This document shows, one piece after another, positions 12,091-22,342 of a stretch of DNA of 64,000 bases. Source of the DNA: Neoconidiobolus thromboides FSU 785. Lineage: Eukaryota; Entomophthoromycota; Entomophthoromycetes; Entomophthorales; Neoconidiobolaceae. A program made the translations under genes and the position numbers. The DNA lies in NCBI GenBank assembly GCA_025603075.1, contig MU626314.1, positions 1-64,000 of the forward strand, given 5' to 3'. Position 1 is the stretch's first letter. Every line of letters begins with the position of its first letter. The notes under the pieces are model-generated. The model was not told the origin of the DNA. It did no database searches and worked only from the letters and a program-made list of their open reading frames with translations.

Positions 12091-12194
12091 TATGGAGACC
12101 TATTTTTTTGTTTAAGAGCTTTACCAACAATTTTTCCACTCAAATAGCGCTTAAAAGATGGGAAAAGTGATGAAGCCAAAAAAACACCCCCATA
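12091..12194 (+). mobile_element. MITE copy inside old LTR fragment
   Basis: A ~104-bp member opening TATGGAGACCTATTTTTTTG, with core TTTTTCCACTCAAATAGCGC and closing AAAAAACACCCCCATA. It splits the older LTR fragment, with LTR-like sequence on both sides. This shows insertion into that LTR copy. Confidence 0.75.
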
Positions 12195-13355
12195 TAATCA
12201 ATCATGGAGCTAACAAATACAACTGGTAATAGTGCTATTTATTAGTTTTTGTTTTTTACTTTATCGTGAAATTGTTTAAACATTTAATAGAAATAATATA
12301 AAGCATATAATTAAAAAAATTAATTATTTAAAAAAACAATCAAAATAAATATTTTAATAAAAAATTAATTTCAAACTTTCTAAATTTAACTAGTCACATG
12401 TTATAGACTTACAAATTCAAAAACTTAAACTTTGGATTAATTTCTAGATAAATTCTGAAACCAATTAAGATATCCCCATATACTACTGTATGTTAAATAT
12501 AGCCAGTTTGTTTATTGACAATAGCAAGGATAAGCAATTTATAATCAGATAAACATTAGCAACTTTAATGTATTGCTAAATTTTATATTGATAGTAGGTT
12601 GTTTGAGATATAAAAAATATAAAAATAAAGGATATTATATATTTAGTTACAAACAAATTATCCTAAATAATATAAGGATGCACCACAGGCTCTATTTTAT
12701 AGGATGTTTAATCCCAATAGCTTATTGTTTATTATAGCTAGTAATAATAATTTGATGAAAAAACCTCTTAACTTGGATAATAATATGAACATTGGTATAA
12801 GCGTTACTGAATATAAAGGTATAGGATTAGGTAATAAATTGACTCTCTAGCGGATACATGGTAATATTCAAGACGGAAAAAAAGAAACCTCTTTATTTTA
12901 GTACATTTTATATGGCTCTTAAAAAGTTCTGGCATTATCAAGGAAAATATAAGCTAATATTTGAAATTAAATTAACTAGTAAATAACATTGAATACCACT
13001 ATCGGTAATTGAAGTATATAACTTTAGATAATAAATTTCTATTTTTTATTACAAATTTATTTTATCTTAATAAAAGCGCTTTTAATATAATCCCTTTTAA
13101 AATATATAAGTACCAATCATTAACAATATAGCTTTAAATTATCATGAATCGTAAAAGATATTCATATTCCATGTATATGTAAAATAAGATCCTATTAATT
13201 ACTCTGCATTTGGATTATAACTTAAATCAAGTAATGTTTTTGAACACTATTTACATTGCTCTAGAAAATTATACTCATTTTAATAAGCGGCTCAGTCAAA
13301 ATAGATTCAAATGAAAGATAGCTATTGAGCATGTAATAGATTATATGATGTAGCA
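12195..13355. other. Intergenic, repeat relics
   Basis: The first ~120 bases resemble the sequence that follows the MITE at 21262 (shared TGCTATTTRTTAGTTTTTGTTT block), so the repeat context was probably duplicated as a unit. The remainder is AT-rich without a gene. Confidence 0.45.
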
Positions 13356-13458
13356 TATTAGGGTGTTTTTTTAGTTTCATCATTTTTTCTATTTTTAAGC
13401 GCTATTTGAGTGGAAAAATTGTTAGTAAAATTCCTAAATAGAGAAATACATGCTCATA
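13356..13458 (-). mobile_element. MITE copy, reverse orientation
   Basis: Reverse-oriented member: TATTAGGGTGTTTTTTTAG, then TTTTAAGCGCTATTTGAGTG and GTTAGTAAAATTCCTAAA, closing ATGCTCATA. No coding capacity. Confidence 0.7.
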
Positions 13459-14264
13459 TTTATTAGGTATTTTCGCATCTTTCATTTTAGGCAAAAAAAA
13501 GTGGCAGGCATATCATTAGCTACAATAAGAAATAAAATTTTATTTAATAGAGGGTTAATATTTAATGAATAGTCTTGGTTAATATTTTAAAACTTTTTAT
13601 TTAGTTAAAATAATAATATCAATTTAAATTTCATTTTTTTAATAATAAAATGCCATTTAGTTATTTCAAAAAGCTTCAAAAAAAAACGAAGCTATTAAAA
13701 ACAAATTACCGCTTTTTAGCCTATTTTATTTTTGTCTGGAATTCTTTTTAACTATAAATATCAAAGTTTAAATCAAGAATTAACTTTTGCTTCAACACTT
13801 TCCAGTATAAAAATGAAGTAGGTAACGTGTACTTGAATCTGAGGTTTAATTTCAACTAGATGGTAGTAAATCCACACTAAATAAAAAGATTGTTTTAGGA
13901 GTAATAGATATAAAGATGCATTACAGAGTTTATTTTGACGTGTTTGGCTCAAATGGCAAAGGAAACAAGCCAAGGGCCGGCTCAAGATCAAAAGAAAGTC
14001 TACGGAGGCCTCATATCAGGGGAATGCTAGTGCCACTTTGAATCATTCTATTCAGTAGTTTATGCATAATTTTTTTTACTATATTTTATTTAGTTTTATA
14101 GTACTGATGGTCTAGTAGAGGTGAACTGGTTTTAGGTTTTAGGATAAAATCAAGTATTAGGAAATAGGTAATACTACATAATGCTTTTGTAGTCTATCAA
14201 ATTAGATAGCATTAATATGACTTTTATTTCTTTTATTGCTATTTTGTTATTAATTAGAGTTTTT
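13459..14264. other. Intergenic with partial third copy of duplicated segment
   Basis: At about 13785-13870 the sequence (TTCAACACTTTCCAGTATAA and following) resembles the promoter-distal part of the tandem duplication at 14680 and 15900. This suggests an older, partial third copy. A locally GC-richer patch lies at 13965-14040 (GCCAAGGGCCGGCTCAAG), which stands out against its surroundings. No gene is supported. Confidence 0.4.
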
Positions 14265-14940
14265 CTATTTTGATATAGGGCTTTTGTAATACCCTTTTTT
14301 ACTTCTAAAAATAACATGGAATATAAAATATAGCCATATTCATGCTCTAATTGTATTTCGTACAAAGCGTTCCTAGTTGTATTACTAAATTTTAAAAAAC
14401 AGTTCCAACAATAAAACAGCTAAATAAGAGTAGACTTACATAACATGGTCTTGATTATACGTTGTGGCTTCTTTCATTTAATATCTGTAGAAATACAATT
14501 GTAAAAGTTAATATTTAGATCTCATCATCAAGAAAAGGATAATTAGCTTTAAAAGAATAGAATTTAAGAATATACTTTATCCTTTGTAAAATGGGGACCC
14601 TTCCAATAAAAATAAGAGTGTTTTAATGTAAAAGATTGTGTCACTGAAAAAATTAAAACGATGAATTGTTTCAGTACCTTTCAATATAAAATTAGAGTTA
14701 GTAAAATGTACTCAAAATCGAAATCTGAGTTCAGCTAACTAAAGATCTCTTAATTTGTTAAACTATTTTAGTATCAAAAGAAAGTTTTATATAAAACTCT
14801 AATAGTATAAAGGATTATTAAATATATTATTTGAATCTATCAAGTCAAGTCGATAATTAATAAGATAATTCTAAATATAATTGATATAGGTAATTAACCG
14901 AAATTATTTAATAAAGTATAACCAATATAAAACCAAAAAA

Positions 14941-14948
14941 TATAAAAG
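14941..14948 (+). promoter_or_regulatory. TATA-like element of unit A gene
   Basis: TATAAAAG lies 60 bases before the ATG at 15001. The same octamer occurs before the intact paralogue, and AGCAAAC follows in both. Conservation of this block in otherwise diverged flanks suggests a promoter. Confidence 0.5.
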
Positions 14949-15000
14949 GGAACACAACAGCAAACTTATAAAAATATAAACTATTCTAGAAATAACAAAA

Positions 15001-15335
15001 ATGAACACCTATAGAATACTTTATTCTTTAGTGTATTTAATTCTAGTAGCTTGTTCTTATTATGCCTTGTAATGACAGAATAACGAAACCCTATAGTTTA
15101 AGCAGCAGCTCAAATACCAGAAGAAGTAAACTAATTACCATCTCAGAACAAAGGAAATTCTTAGAAATCGCTAAAAATATCAGTTAGGATGCTAAAGATG
15201 TCATCAACTATTATATTGGGTAACTTCAATATAATATTGTAAATGTAGTTAGCTAATTTTTTGAAAATTAGTTAATGAACCAAAATGGAACTAACTTTGG
15301 AGCTCAAAAGCAATTTAATATCAACATCTAACATT
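15001..15335 (+). pseudogene. Decayed small secreted-protein gene
   Basis: The ATG and hydrophobic leader (MNTYRILYSLVYLILVACS) align with the leader of the intact gene at 16255. The leader frame then hits TAA-TGA at 15070. One frame over, from 15074, a coding-like stretch runs through SEQRKFLEIAKNIS, DAKDVINYYIG, LQYNIVNVVS, LMNQNGTNFGAQKQF. It is broken by five TAA/TAG codons before the final ones. None of the internal stops in this body is TGA. All could be former CAA/CAG glutamine codons hit by C-to-T change. At least one frameshift and several nonsense changes make it a pseudogene. Its body differs from the intact paralogue beyond the leader. Confidence 0.6.
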
Positions 15336-16182
15336 AAGTAATGTTCTCATAATTTATAAACTAAATGGTTTTACATATAAAATTTATTTGAATATTTTCA
15401 TTTTTACCTTTAATTTAAAAAATATATATTTTGATGTAATGCTTTTACAATACTTTTATACTGCTTTTAGAGCAATCAATATAAAATATAGCCATACTTG
15501 TTTTATAAATATATACTATACAAAGTTTTTCTAATTACGTTAGATATGCTTTTACAAATATCAATATGGTCGAATTTCTTGTACGATGTTTTTTTATAAA
15601 CAATATAATCCTAATAATAGGTACTTCCCCTATAATAGACTTGAAAAACTTAAATAATATAGTAAGCGAAATGGTATAAGTAAAAGTCATGTATTTTTTT
15701 GATTTTCATAAGTGAAAGATTCTGATATAAAAATTGGTATATAAATCTTACCATTAGAATGAAACAAATGAATCTAATAAAATAGAGTTCTAAAAAAAAG
15801 CACCTTATCTTTTATAAAATGAAGATACTTCTAATAAAAATAAGAGTATTTTAATGTAAAAAGTCATCCTGTTGAAAAACCAAGGCAGCGGAGTTGGGTC
15901 AACACCTTTTAGTACGAGGTCAAGGCAAACGAAATATTAAATTTTGGACTCTGGTATCACCTGATTACAAATCTTGTGATTAATAAAAATATTTTATATT
16001 GAAAAAGACTTGTATACACTAATTAAATAAAGCATTAATTTATCCATTATTTAAATTTATTAAGCAGATCTATAATTAACAAAAAAATCCATCTATAGTT
16101 AATGAACATATTTAATAGAATCATTTAATTAATTAGTAATATTATAAAAAATAATAAACAAAGACTAGTCTGGAATGAAAAA

Positions 16183-16190
16183 TATAAAAG
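16183..16190 (+). promoter_or_regulatory. TATA-like element of unit B gene
   Basis: TATAAAAG sits 72 bases before the ATG at 16255, with AGCAAAC just downstream. The arrangement is the same as upstream of the decayed copy at 15001. Confidence 0.5.
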
Positions 16191-16254
16191 CGGATGATAG
16201 CAAACCTACACTTAAAAAAGATAAAAAGTTATTCTGAGAATAACAAACTTCAAA

Positions 16255-16485
16255 ATGGTCTATAGGCTTTACCTTTTAGCATATTTGATTCCAATCGTTT
16301 CCTCTTATGTTATGAATTACAATGGTGGAATAGCTGAACCTAATGCTAATGGAGTCGATGAATTCTTTATAGCAGCTAGAAATTCAATTAGCAATCTAAG
16401 TGAGCCACAAGTTGCTTCTGATAAAAATTTCCCAAGTACTTATCTTAATGCTCTTGAGAATGCTAGAGCTACCTTTAATCATTAG
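16255..16485 (+). CDS. Small secreted protein, unknown function
   Basis: This intronless gene encodes 76 residues. Residues 1-17 form a signal peptide (VYRLYLLAYLIPIVSS). The mature part of about 58 residues has no cysteine. It is mildly acidic and Asn/Ala-rich (GGIAEPNANGVDEFFIAARN). The reading frame ends at TAG, with a second stop (TGA) three codons later. I do not recognise the family. The leader and upstream region are duplicated at 15001, where the gene is broken, so this is the surviving member of a local pair. A short cysteine-free secreted protein could be an effector-like or cell-surface peptide, but that is only a guess. The conserved promoter block supports it being a real gene. 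Confidence 0.55.
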   Translation: MVYRLYLLAYLIPIVSSYVMNYNGGIAEPNANGVDEFFIAARNSISNLSEPQVASDKNFPSTYLNALENARATFNH

Positions 16486-16500
16486 ATTGAATGATATATA

Positions 16501-18041
16501 CATTATTGTATAATGTAGCAATTGGGTTTTTTAATAATCTAGTGGTAGAGTATGATATATTAACTTTAAAATTTGAAACGCTTTTTGATTTTAATAAATA
16601 ACAAATGTTGGATAATATCTTAATAGCTTGTAAAGTAGATTGTATTTAAGCCATAATTTTTGTTTTGCTGAATATTATTTTATTTGTGATTTGTATTGCT
16701 ATTAATTCCATAAGAAACACAAAATAAATACTTATTACTACAACCAAGGTTCGAACCTAAAAGAAATATCAAATGATGGTTATTATCCCAATATATTTGA
16801 CTATATAAATCTAATATTAAAACCAAATATCAAAAATAGTGTTAATTTTAATTATATAAAGTTAACACATTTAATAATAATAAACAGTTGATATAATAAT
16901 ATTTAATTGATCTTAAATAATTAATGGTGTAATGGAAACAAATTGACATTAAATAATGGACAATGAGAGCCTTCCTATTCTTTCTTTCAATAACATTAAG
17001 TTCAAGTTGTATTTAAAGTTAACATCTTAACTTTGATTGAATTCATATATTGATTGTCATGTACAATGTTGCTAATAAAAAAGATTGATTGTTAAATTTA
17101 AGTTTGACAAGTTTATTTTTATAATTATTAAAAACAAAAATAAGGCCAATATACATTTAAGTATAATAACAAATTTAATTTGAAAGCTGATAAATCGAAC
17201 AAAAATAATTTGTTAAAAATATGTAATTTTTAAATAATAGCAAAAATCGAATTAATACAAAAATATAAAAAATTTGATCAAAACAATTCAATAGAGTATT
17301 AATTTTGCTCAAAAAATGTCCAAGTTAATTTTTAAACAGACATACGACTTTCTAATTGGTTATTTCTTGAAACAGTGGGAGTACTAATTTTTAGTGAAAT
17401 TTAATTTAACTTATTAGGTTTTATATTTTCAAAATCTTGTTATAAAATGATGGGTTGAAAAAAAACAAATATTAAAATAATAATTCATAAAATTATATAG
17501 CTTTCGGGGATATAGTTATTTCATCGATAGAATCAAAAGTTTAGATCGGGTTGTACAAATAAAATGAAGATGCTAGGACCTTGAACAAAATTGAATGATC
17601 AAAGGTCTTTGAAAAAAATAGTGGCTTAAAATTGAATTTCCGTTAACCTACCAAAAAACAATGTGTCGAAAAAAATACTCTAGAAAAAGTATTGTGTCAA
17701 AAAAGGATGAATTTAATAGAGAAATTAAAGGCCAAGACCAATAATGTGGTTTATTTATAAAATAATCGACCATTTCTACAGGATAAATCACTAAATATGA
17801 AATCAAAGCTTAGTTGATGAAATTTTAACTTTTCCCCTGAAAACATTGACAAATTAAATATTGGTGTAAAAGTGATGTAGTCTATTCTATTGGAAAATTC
17901 TAAAATTTGTATAAAATTGCAATCCAAAATTTAAGAATAACCGAAATGAATAGATTTGGAATAAAAGGAAAAATAGATAGACCAAGAATTATCTTTATTT
18001 AAGAAAACAAATATCAATTAATTTATCTAATATACACAAAG
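16501..18041. other. Intergenic before the Osh gene
   Basis: About 1.5 kb of AT-rich sequence without a supported gene, MITE or LTR copy. A GGTTCGAACC string at 16749 resembles a tRNA B box, but no A box or cloverleaf can be drawn around it. Confidence 0.5.
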
Positions 18042-19508
18042 ATGGCTTCCAATAATATAACCCCAACGATTGCTCCAGCTAATGAAATAAAAACTGAAGT
18101 AGCTACTTATGATGATAAAGATAATGGTGAACATGGAAAATTCAAATTCATCTTATCCTTGTTAAAGAAGGTGATTGGAGTGACGGATATTATTAGCATG
18201 TAAGTTTAACTACTACTAACTATTGGAAATAACCTGTAACTTTATTTAACAGGAGAATCTCATTACCTTCACAAGTCTTAGATCCCATTCCTAATTTAGA
18301 ATACTTCAACTGGTTAGATCGTCCTGATTATTTTGCTTGTATAAGTGAACCAGAAGATCCTAAAGAACGAATGTTGGCTGTATTAAGATATTCCTTTACA
18401 CGTTATTTGAAATATCATGTATGTTTTATTATCTACAATATCATAGATTATAACATCAGCTAATTTTACTTATCATTATAGGAAAATAAAATAGTGAAAC
18501 CATATAATTCTATCTTGGGCGAGTATTTTACTTGCAAATGGAATACCACTTCACCTATAAGTGGTAGAGAGATAACCATAAATATGTTAAATGAACAAAT
18601 ATCACATCATCCACCAGTCTCCGCTCTTTGGTATGAATGCCCAGAAACAGGGGTTGTTGCTCAAGGAAACGATCATATTACAGCTAAATTTACAGGTACT
18701 AGTAAGTGAGCTTTAGTATTTATTAGATTGCTTTTATATTGATTTCTTTTTACAAAATAGCTGTCAAAGTCATACCTGGTGAATTAGCAAGAGGTATTTA
18801 TATTACATTGAGAAATCGAGATAATGAAGAATATCATTTAACTCATGGTTCCGCTTATGTCCAAGGGTTTTTATCAGGTTCACTCGGAGTCGGCTTGGCT
18901 GATTCAGTAGTTATATCTTGTCCTGCAACTAAATTAAGAGCAGTTATTGAGTTTAAACCAGAGGTAAAAAGATATTATTATATTATTAAGAATGAGTGGA
19001 TATTGATATTTTAATCTATTTTTAGAAATTTTTTGGTAAAAATAAATTTGGTGTAGATGGTGCTTTGTTTCAGTTCAATCCTACATTTACTACTAGTACT
19101 ACAGAGGCTGATCTCCCACCAAGTAATTTTAAATTAAGTGATATCTCAAAATCGGATCTCATCTGTAAAATAAATGGAAGTTGGAGGGATAAGATCTACC
19201 TCGAAACCTCAGCCAAAGAAAAAGAAATTTTAATTGATTTAAACGGGCTCAAACCATTACAAAAAATAATTAAACCCATGGAAGAAATGAGTGAATTGGA
19301 ATCTAGAAAAGTATGGAAGGAGGTTACAGACAATATTTTAATCAAAGAATTTTCAAAGGCTACTAAAGCTAAAGTACACATTGAAGATATTCAAAGAGAC
19401 AAAGCTAAAAAAAGGGGAGATACTCCTTGGGAACCTACTTTCTTTTATTCAAAAGAAGACGAGCAGCATAAACAGCATTTAAAACCTGGGGTTGATATTA
19501 ATTATTAA
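18042..19508 (+). CDS. Oxysterol-binding protein-related protein (Osh, ORD only)
   Basis: A lipid-transfer protein that would exchange sterol or phosphatidylserine for PI4P at membrane contact sites. Five exons: 18042-18199, 18253-18418, 18482-18701, 18761-18963, 19026-19508. Phases agree at each join. The protein has ~410 residues and is made almost only of the ORD, with no PH or ankyrin part, like yeast Osh4-Osh7. The N-terminal lid region contains ISLPSQVLDPIPNLEYFNWL. The family fingerprint EQISHHPPVSAL is in exon 3, after LGEYFTCKW. Further conserved segments are YVQGFLSGSLGVGLADS and LESRKVWKEVTDNI. The LPNL-type lid and LDRPDYFA sequence look closer to Osh5/6/7-like proteins than to Kes1, but this is judged from memory of the family. 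Confidence 0.92.
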
Positions 19509-20062
19509 AGAGGGGGTGGGGAATGGTACTATTTGTCTATAAGTAAATTAATTTTAGTATAATATAATATAATATATGTATATAATTTTAGATCTTTCGA
19601 TCTTTTTATTTTGAGTAATAAAAATAAGAACGTATATATGAAAATTAGTATTAAAATTTTATTTTTCTTTGTATTGATGTAATCTTATAATTCAACTTCT
19701 TTGTCTGTCTACATTTTAATAAAGTAATAGAATTAGTGGGTTTATCTGTTTTACTATATAAGCTCCTTTTATCTATCAATCACTTTAGCGAATAAATAAA
19801 ACTGTTTTATAAACTTATGTCATTATCTGATGATAAGATTTAAAGGATGAGATTAATACATTATACAGGTTTATTCACTTACTATATTAATAATATTGGA
19901 AACTTTCAAATCGCAATGGAAAACCAACTACTTTTAAAAAGTCCAGTTTTAAACTAAAGCTTAATTTTTAATAAACAAAAATATGAGAAAAATATATGAA
20001 ATATATTAAGCCAATGTAGTATACATAATAAGTTATGTTAAAAAGCGATAAGAAAAATACTA
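19509..20062. other. Intergenic downstream of the Osh gene
   Basis: Contains the Osh 3' region with several AATAAA-like signals, then AT-rich sequence. No gene seen. Confidence 0.55.
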
Positions 20063-20167
20063 TATGAGGATGTATTTTTGTACTTAAGAATTTTACTAAA
20101 AATCTTTCCGCTCAAGTAGCACTTAAAAAATGGAAAAAGTAATGAAACCAAAAAAAACATCCCCATA
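20063..20167 (+). mobile_element. MITE copy
   Basis: TATGAGGATGTATTTTTG at the left and AAAAAAAACATCCCCATA at the right form terminal inverted repeats. The core is TTTCCGCTCAAGTAGCACTT. Flanking TA dinucleotides fit a TA target site. Confidence 0.78.
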
Positions 20168-20583
20168 TATACTTATTTAAAATTTCAGAACTTCAATTCC
20201 TTTATTGTTTCTTTTCAATATTAGGTTTAATTTTATCAAAAATTGAATTTTAAGCTTTAGTTTAAAAAGCTGAAAATAGTCTTGGTTTTTTATGAATTTA
20301 AGCTAGCTTTTAAAATTGAGCTTTATCTACTGAAAACCCTTCAATATTGTTAGTTGAATTAAAACCAAACTTTGGAAGTAATTCATTTTTTTTAGTTTTA
20401 ATTTTCTACTATTTGTAAAAGATTTAATGCTTTGAAATAATAAATTGTCAATTACCTATAACTTAATTTATTTATTAATATCATTTATTAGTTTTACAAT
20501 AGAATAGAAATAATTATCAGAACTTAAATTAGAAAGTCATCTATATTTAAAAATAAAACCTAATAATTAAATATTATATAAAA
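20168..20583. other. Spacer between MITEs
   Basis: AT-rich DNA without a recognisable gene. Confidence 0.5.
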
Positions 20584-20688
20584 TATGTGGGAGTGTTCTT
20601 TTTATTTCATTACTTTCTCTATTTTTGAGCGTTATTTAAGTAGGATAGCTGTTGGTAAAATTCTTAAACAAAAACATATATACCCATA
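20584..20688 (-). mobile_element. MITE copy, reverse orientation
   Basis: Opens TATGTGGGAGTGTTCTTTTT, contains TTTTTGAGCGTTATTTAAGT and GGTAAAATTCTTAAACAAAAA, and closes TATATACCCATA. It lies four bases before the next, LTR-split MITE. Confidence 0.7.
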
Positions 20689-20691
20689 TGA

Positions 20692-21262
20692 TATGGGTGT
20701 GAAATCTGGTACTCAGTGTTTGGAGTCAAAAACAGTTATTGCTTGGTTGACTACACTATAAGTCGAAAGGTCTTAGTTTATGTGACTAAGATAGACTTGG
20801 ATTATAAAGAATAGCACCTAATAGGCTATAGACTATATAAGACAAACATAATAGACAATACCAATGCAAAATCTACGTAAAATACTATTAAGAAAACTTA
20901 GTGGCTTTATTAAACGTTCGAGATATCAGGGAATAATTCAGTTAAAAAGTCTCAAGCCATTATGTTTTAGAATCTCTTTTATACTCCGATAAGTATAAAT
21001 ATCAAAACGAGAGGATAGTGTTCTTTGAGACGAAGATAGAAATTCCATTAACAAATCAGAATAAGAGCACGGGAATAATTGTCTCTATGATCGAGAACAC
21101 AACAGCTTAGGCGATTATTATGCTAAGTTAACCATGGGGTTGACCAAGCGATATTTCACAATGGGGATGTTTTTTTACGTCTAAGGATTTTACTAACAAT
21201 TTTCCACGCAAATAGCGCTTAGAAGATGGAAAAGTAATGAAGCCAAAAAAAAACCCCCAATA
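20692..21262 (+). mobile_element. MITE split by LTR insertion
   Basis: The first six bases (TATGGG, 20692-20697) and the rest (from ATGGGGATGTTTTTTT at 21161 to CCCCCAATA at 21262) form one MITE of ~103 bp once the LTR and one copy of the 5-bp target duplication are removed. The core TTTTCCACGCAAATAGCGCTT and GAAGCCAAAAAAAAACCCCC are typical. Confidence 0.78.
20698..21160 (+). mobile_element. Solo LTR, copy 3, with 5-bp target duplication
   Basis: A 463-bp LTR bounded by TGTGAAAT and ATTTCACA. ATGGG occurs immediately before (20693-20697) and after (21161-21165), which is a 5-bp target duplication, so this is a clean insertion later reduced to a solo LTR. The target was the terminal repeat of a MITE. 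Sequence is very close to copy 2. No coding region remains. Confidence 0.88.
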
Positions 21263-21526
21263 ATCATATTAATTTTTACCTATATTAAAGCTATAATTGA
21301 TAATAATGCTATTTGTTAGTTTTTGTTTCCTGTTTTCTTTAAGACATTAATTTTATACATTGTTTAATTAAATTTAATTTTAGATAGACTATATTTAATA
21401 ATGTTCTTTCAGCTGAATTTGAATTTAAGCTTGTGTTAAAGTTCTTATTATTACTATTATTATTTAAACATAAAATTAAAGCATCAATACATTTAATATT
21501 TTATTGAAAATTAAAATTACTTAACA

Positions 21527-21642
21527 TATGGGGATGCATTTTTTTGTTTAAGAATTTCACTAAGAATTTTTTCGCTCAAACAGTACTTAAAAAATGGAAA
21601 AATTGCTAGTAAAATTCTTAAGCAAAAAGATACATCCACATA
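21527..21642. mobile_element. Palindromic MITE (two left ends)
   Basis: Left end TATGGGGATGCATTTTTTTG then TTAAGAATTTCACTAAGAA. After AAAAAATGGAAAAATTGC the sequence becomes the reverse complement of a left end: TAGTAAAATTCTTAAGCAAA, then ATACATCCACATA. It is therefore a left-left hybrid, the counterpart of the right-right form at 6875-7068. Confidence 0.72.
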
Positions 21643-22070
21643 TATTCTGACTGAAAGTCACTTTCAATAGTACAAAAAGCAAACTTTAATGATCAAGAGT
21701 CACTCCTAAGAAGCAAAAAGTTAATAAAAAAATATTAATCTAATAAAACAATTTTTTTTAACTAACTCCTTGTACTATTAACCTTCAATATTAAAATCAT
21801 TATAATAAGACAAACACTTTAATACTCAAGAATCACTAAAATTAACTTTTTTTGAATATTAAGTATAACCCATTTTAATAACCTAAGATTAGCCATAAGT
21901 AATGGATTTCCAACTATGTTGAGACTTTAATAACTAGCATTTTTATTTTAGATATATCAATTCGTTTCTTTCACTCACCAATAGTATCGTGACCAACTTG
22001 AGTATCTACTTATTACTAATTATACTCAAATTAATGAAAATAAACCTAAAAAGTAGAATAAATTTTAGAA
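21643..22070. other. Spacer between MITEs
   Basis: AT-rich DNA of about 430 bp. No gene seen. Confidence 0.5.
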
Positions 22071-22175
22071 TATAGGAATGTATTTTTGTGTTTAAGAATT
22101 TCATTAATAGCTTTTCCACTCAAATAGTGCTTAAAAAATGGAAAAAGTAATGAATTCAAAAAAAACACTCTCATA
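22071..22175 (+). mobile_element. MITE copy upstream of the secreted barrel-like gene
   Basis: TATAGGAATGTATTTTTGTG at the left, core TTTTCCACTCAAATAGTGCTT, and AAAAAAACACTCTCATA at the right. It ends about 170 bases before the ATG at 22343, so it may lie in that gene's promoter region. Confidence 0.72.
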
Positions 22176-22342
22176 TAATTAAAAATATAATGAATCAATT
22201 AATTGTATGGAATTTAAGCTGCAATCAGTAAGTACACATAAATTAACAATTAGATGAATATAAAAACACTTTTAAACCTTTATCACTTAATATATTCTTA
22301 TTCTGTGAATAACGTTCAACTTCGATATACGAATAAAGATCA

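Larger units (their letters stand above)
14265..15430 (+). repeat. Tandem segmental duplication, unit A
   Basis: About 1.1 kb that is diverged but co-linear with 15431-16500. Shared blocks in order are: GCTTTTRYAATAC...ATATAAAATATAGCCATA; TAATAAAAATAAGAGTRTTTT (14606 and 15830); the TATAAAAG promoter element with AGCAAAC just downstream; and the start of a small secreted-protein gene. Unit A carries the broken gene and unit B the intact one. Confidence 0.65.
15431..16500 (+). repeat. Tandem segmental duplication, unit B
   Basis: Co-linear with unit A (see the blocks listed there), with many substitutions and small gaps, so the duplication is old. It contains the intact secreted-protein gene at 16255. 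Confidence 0.65.

Noticed and set aside
15001-15335. Use of a ciliate-like code (TAA/TAG = Gln)
   Set aside because: Other genes in the window end at TAA, TAG or TGA exactly where their families end (NAD synthetase TGA, ABC transporter TAG), so the standard code applies. Decay is the simpler reading.
16740-16770. tRNA B-box-like GGTTCGAACC
   Set aside because: No A box, acceptor stem or anticodon arm could be drawn in the neighbouring 90 bases.
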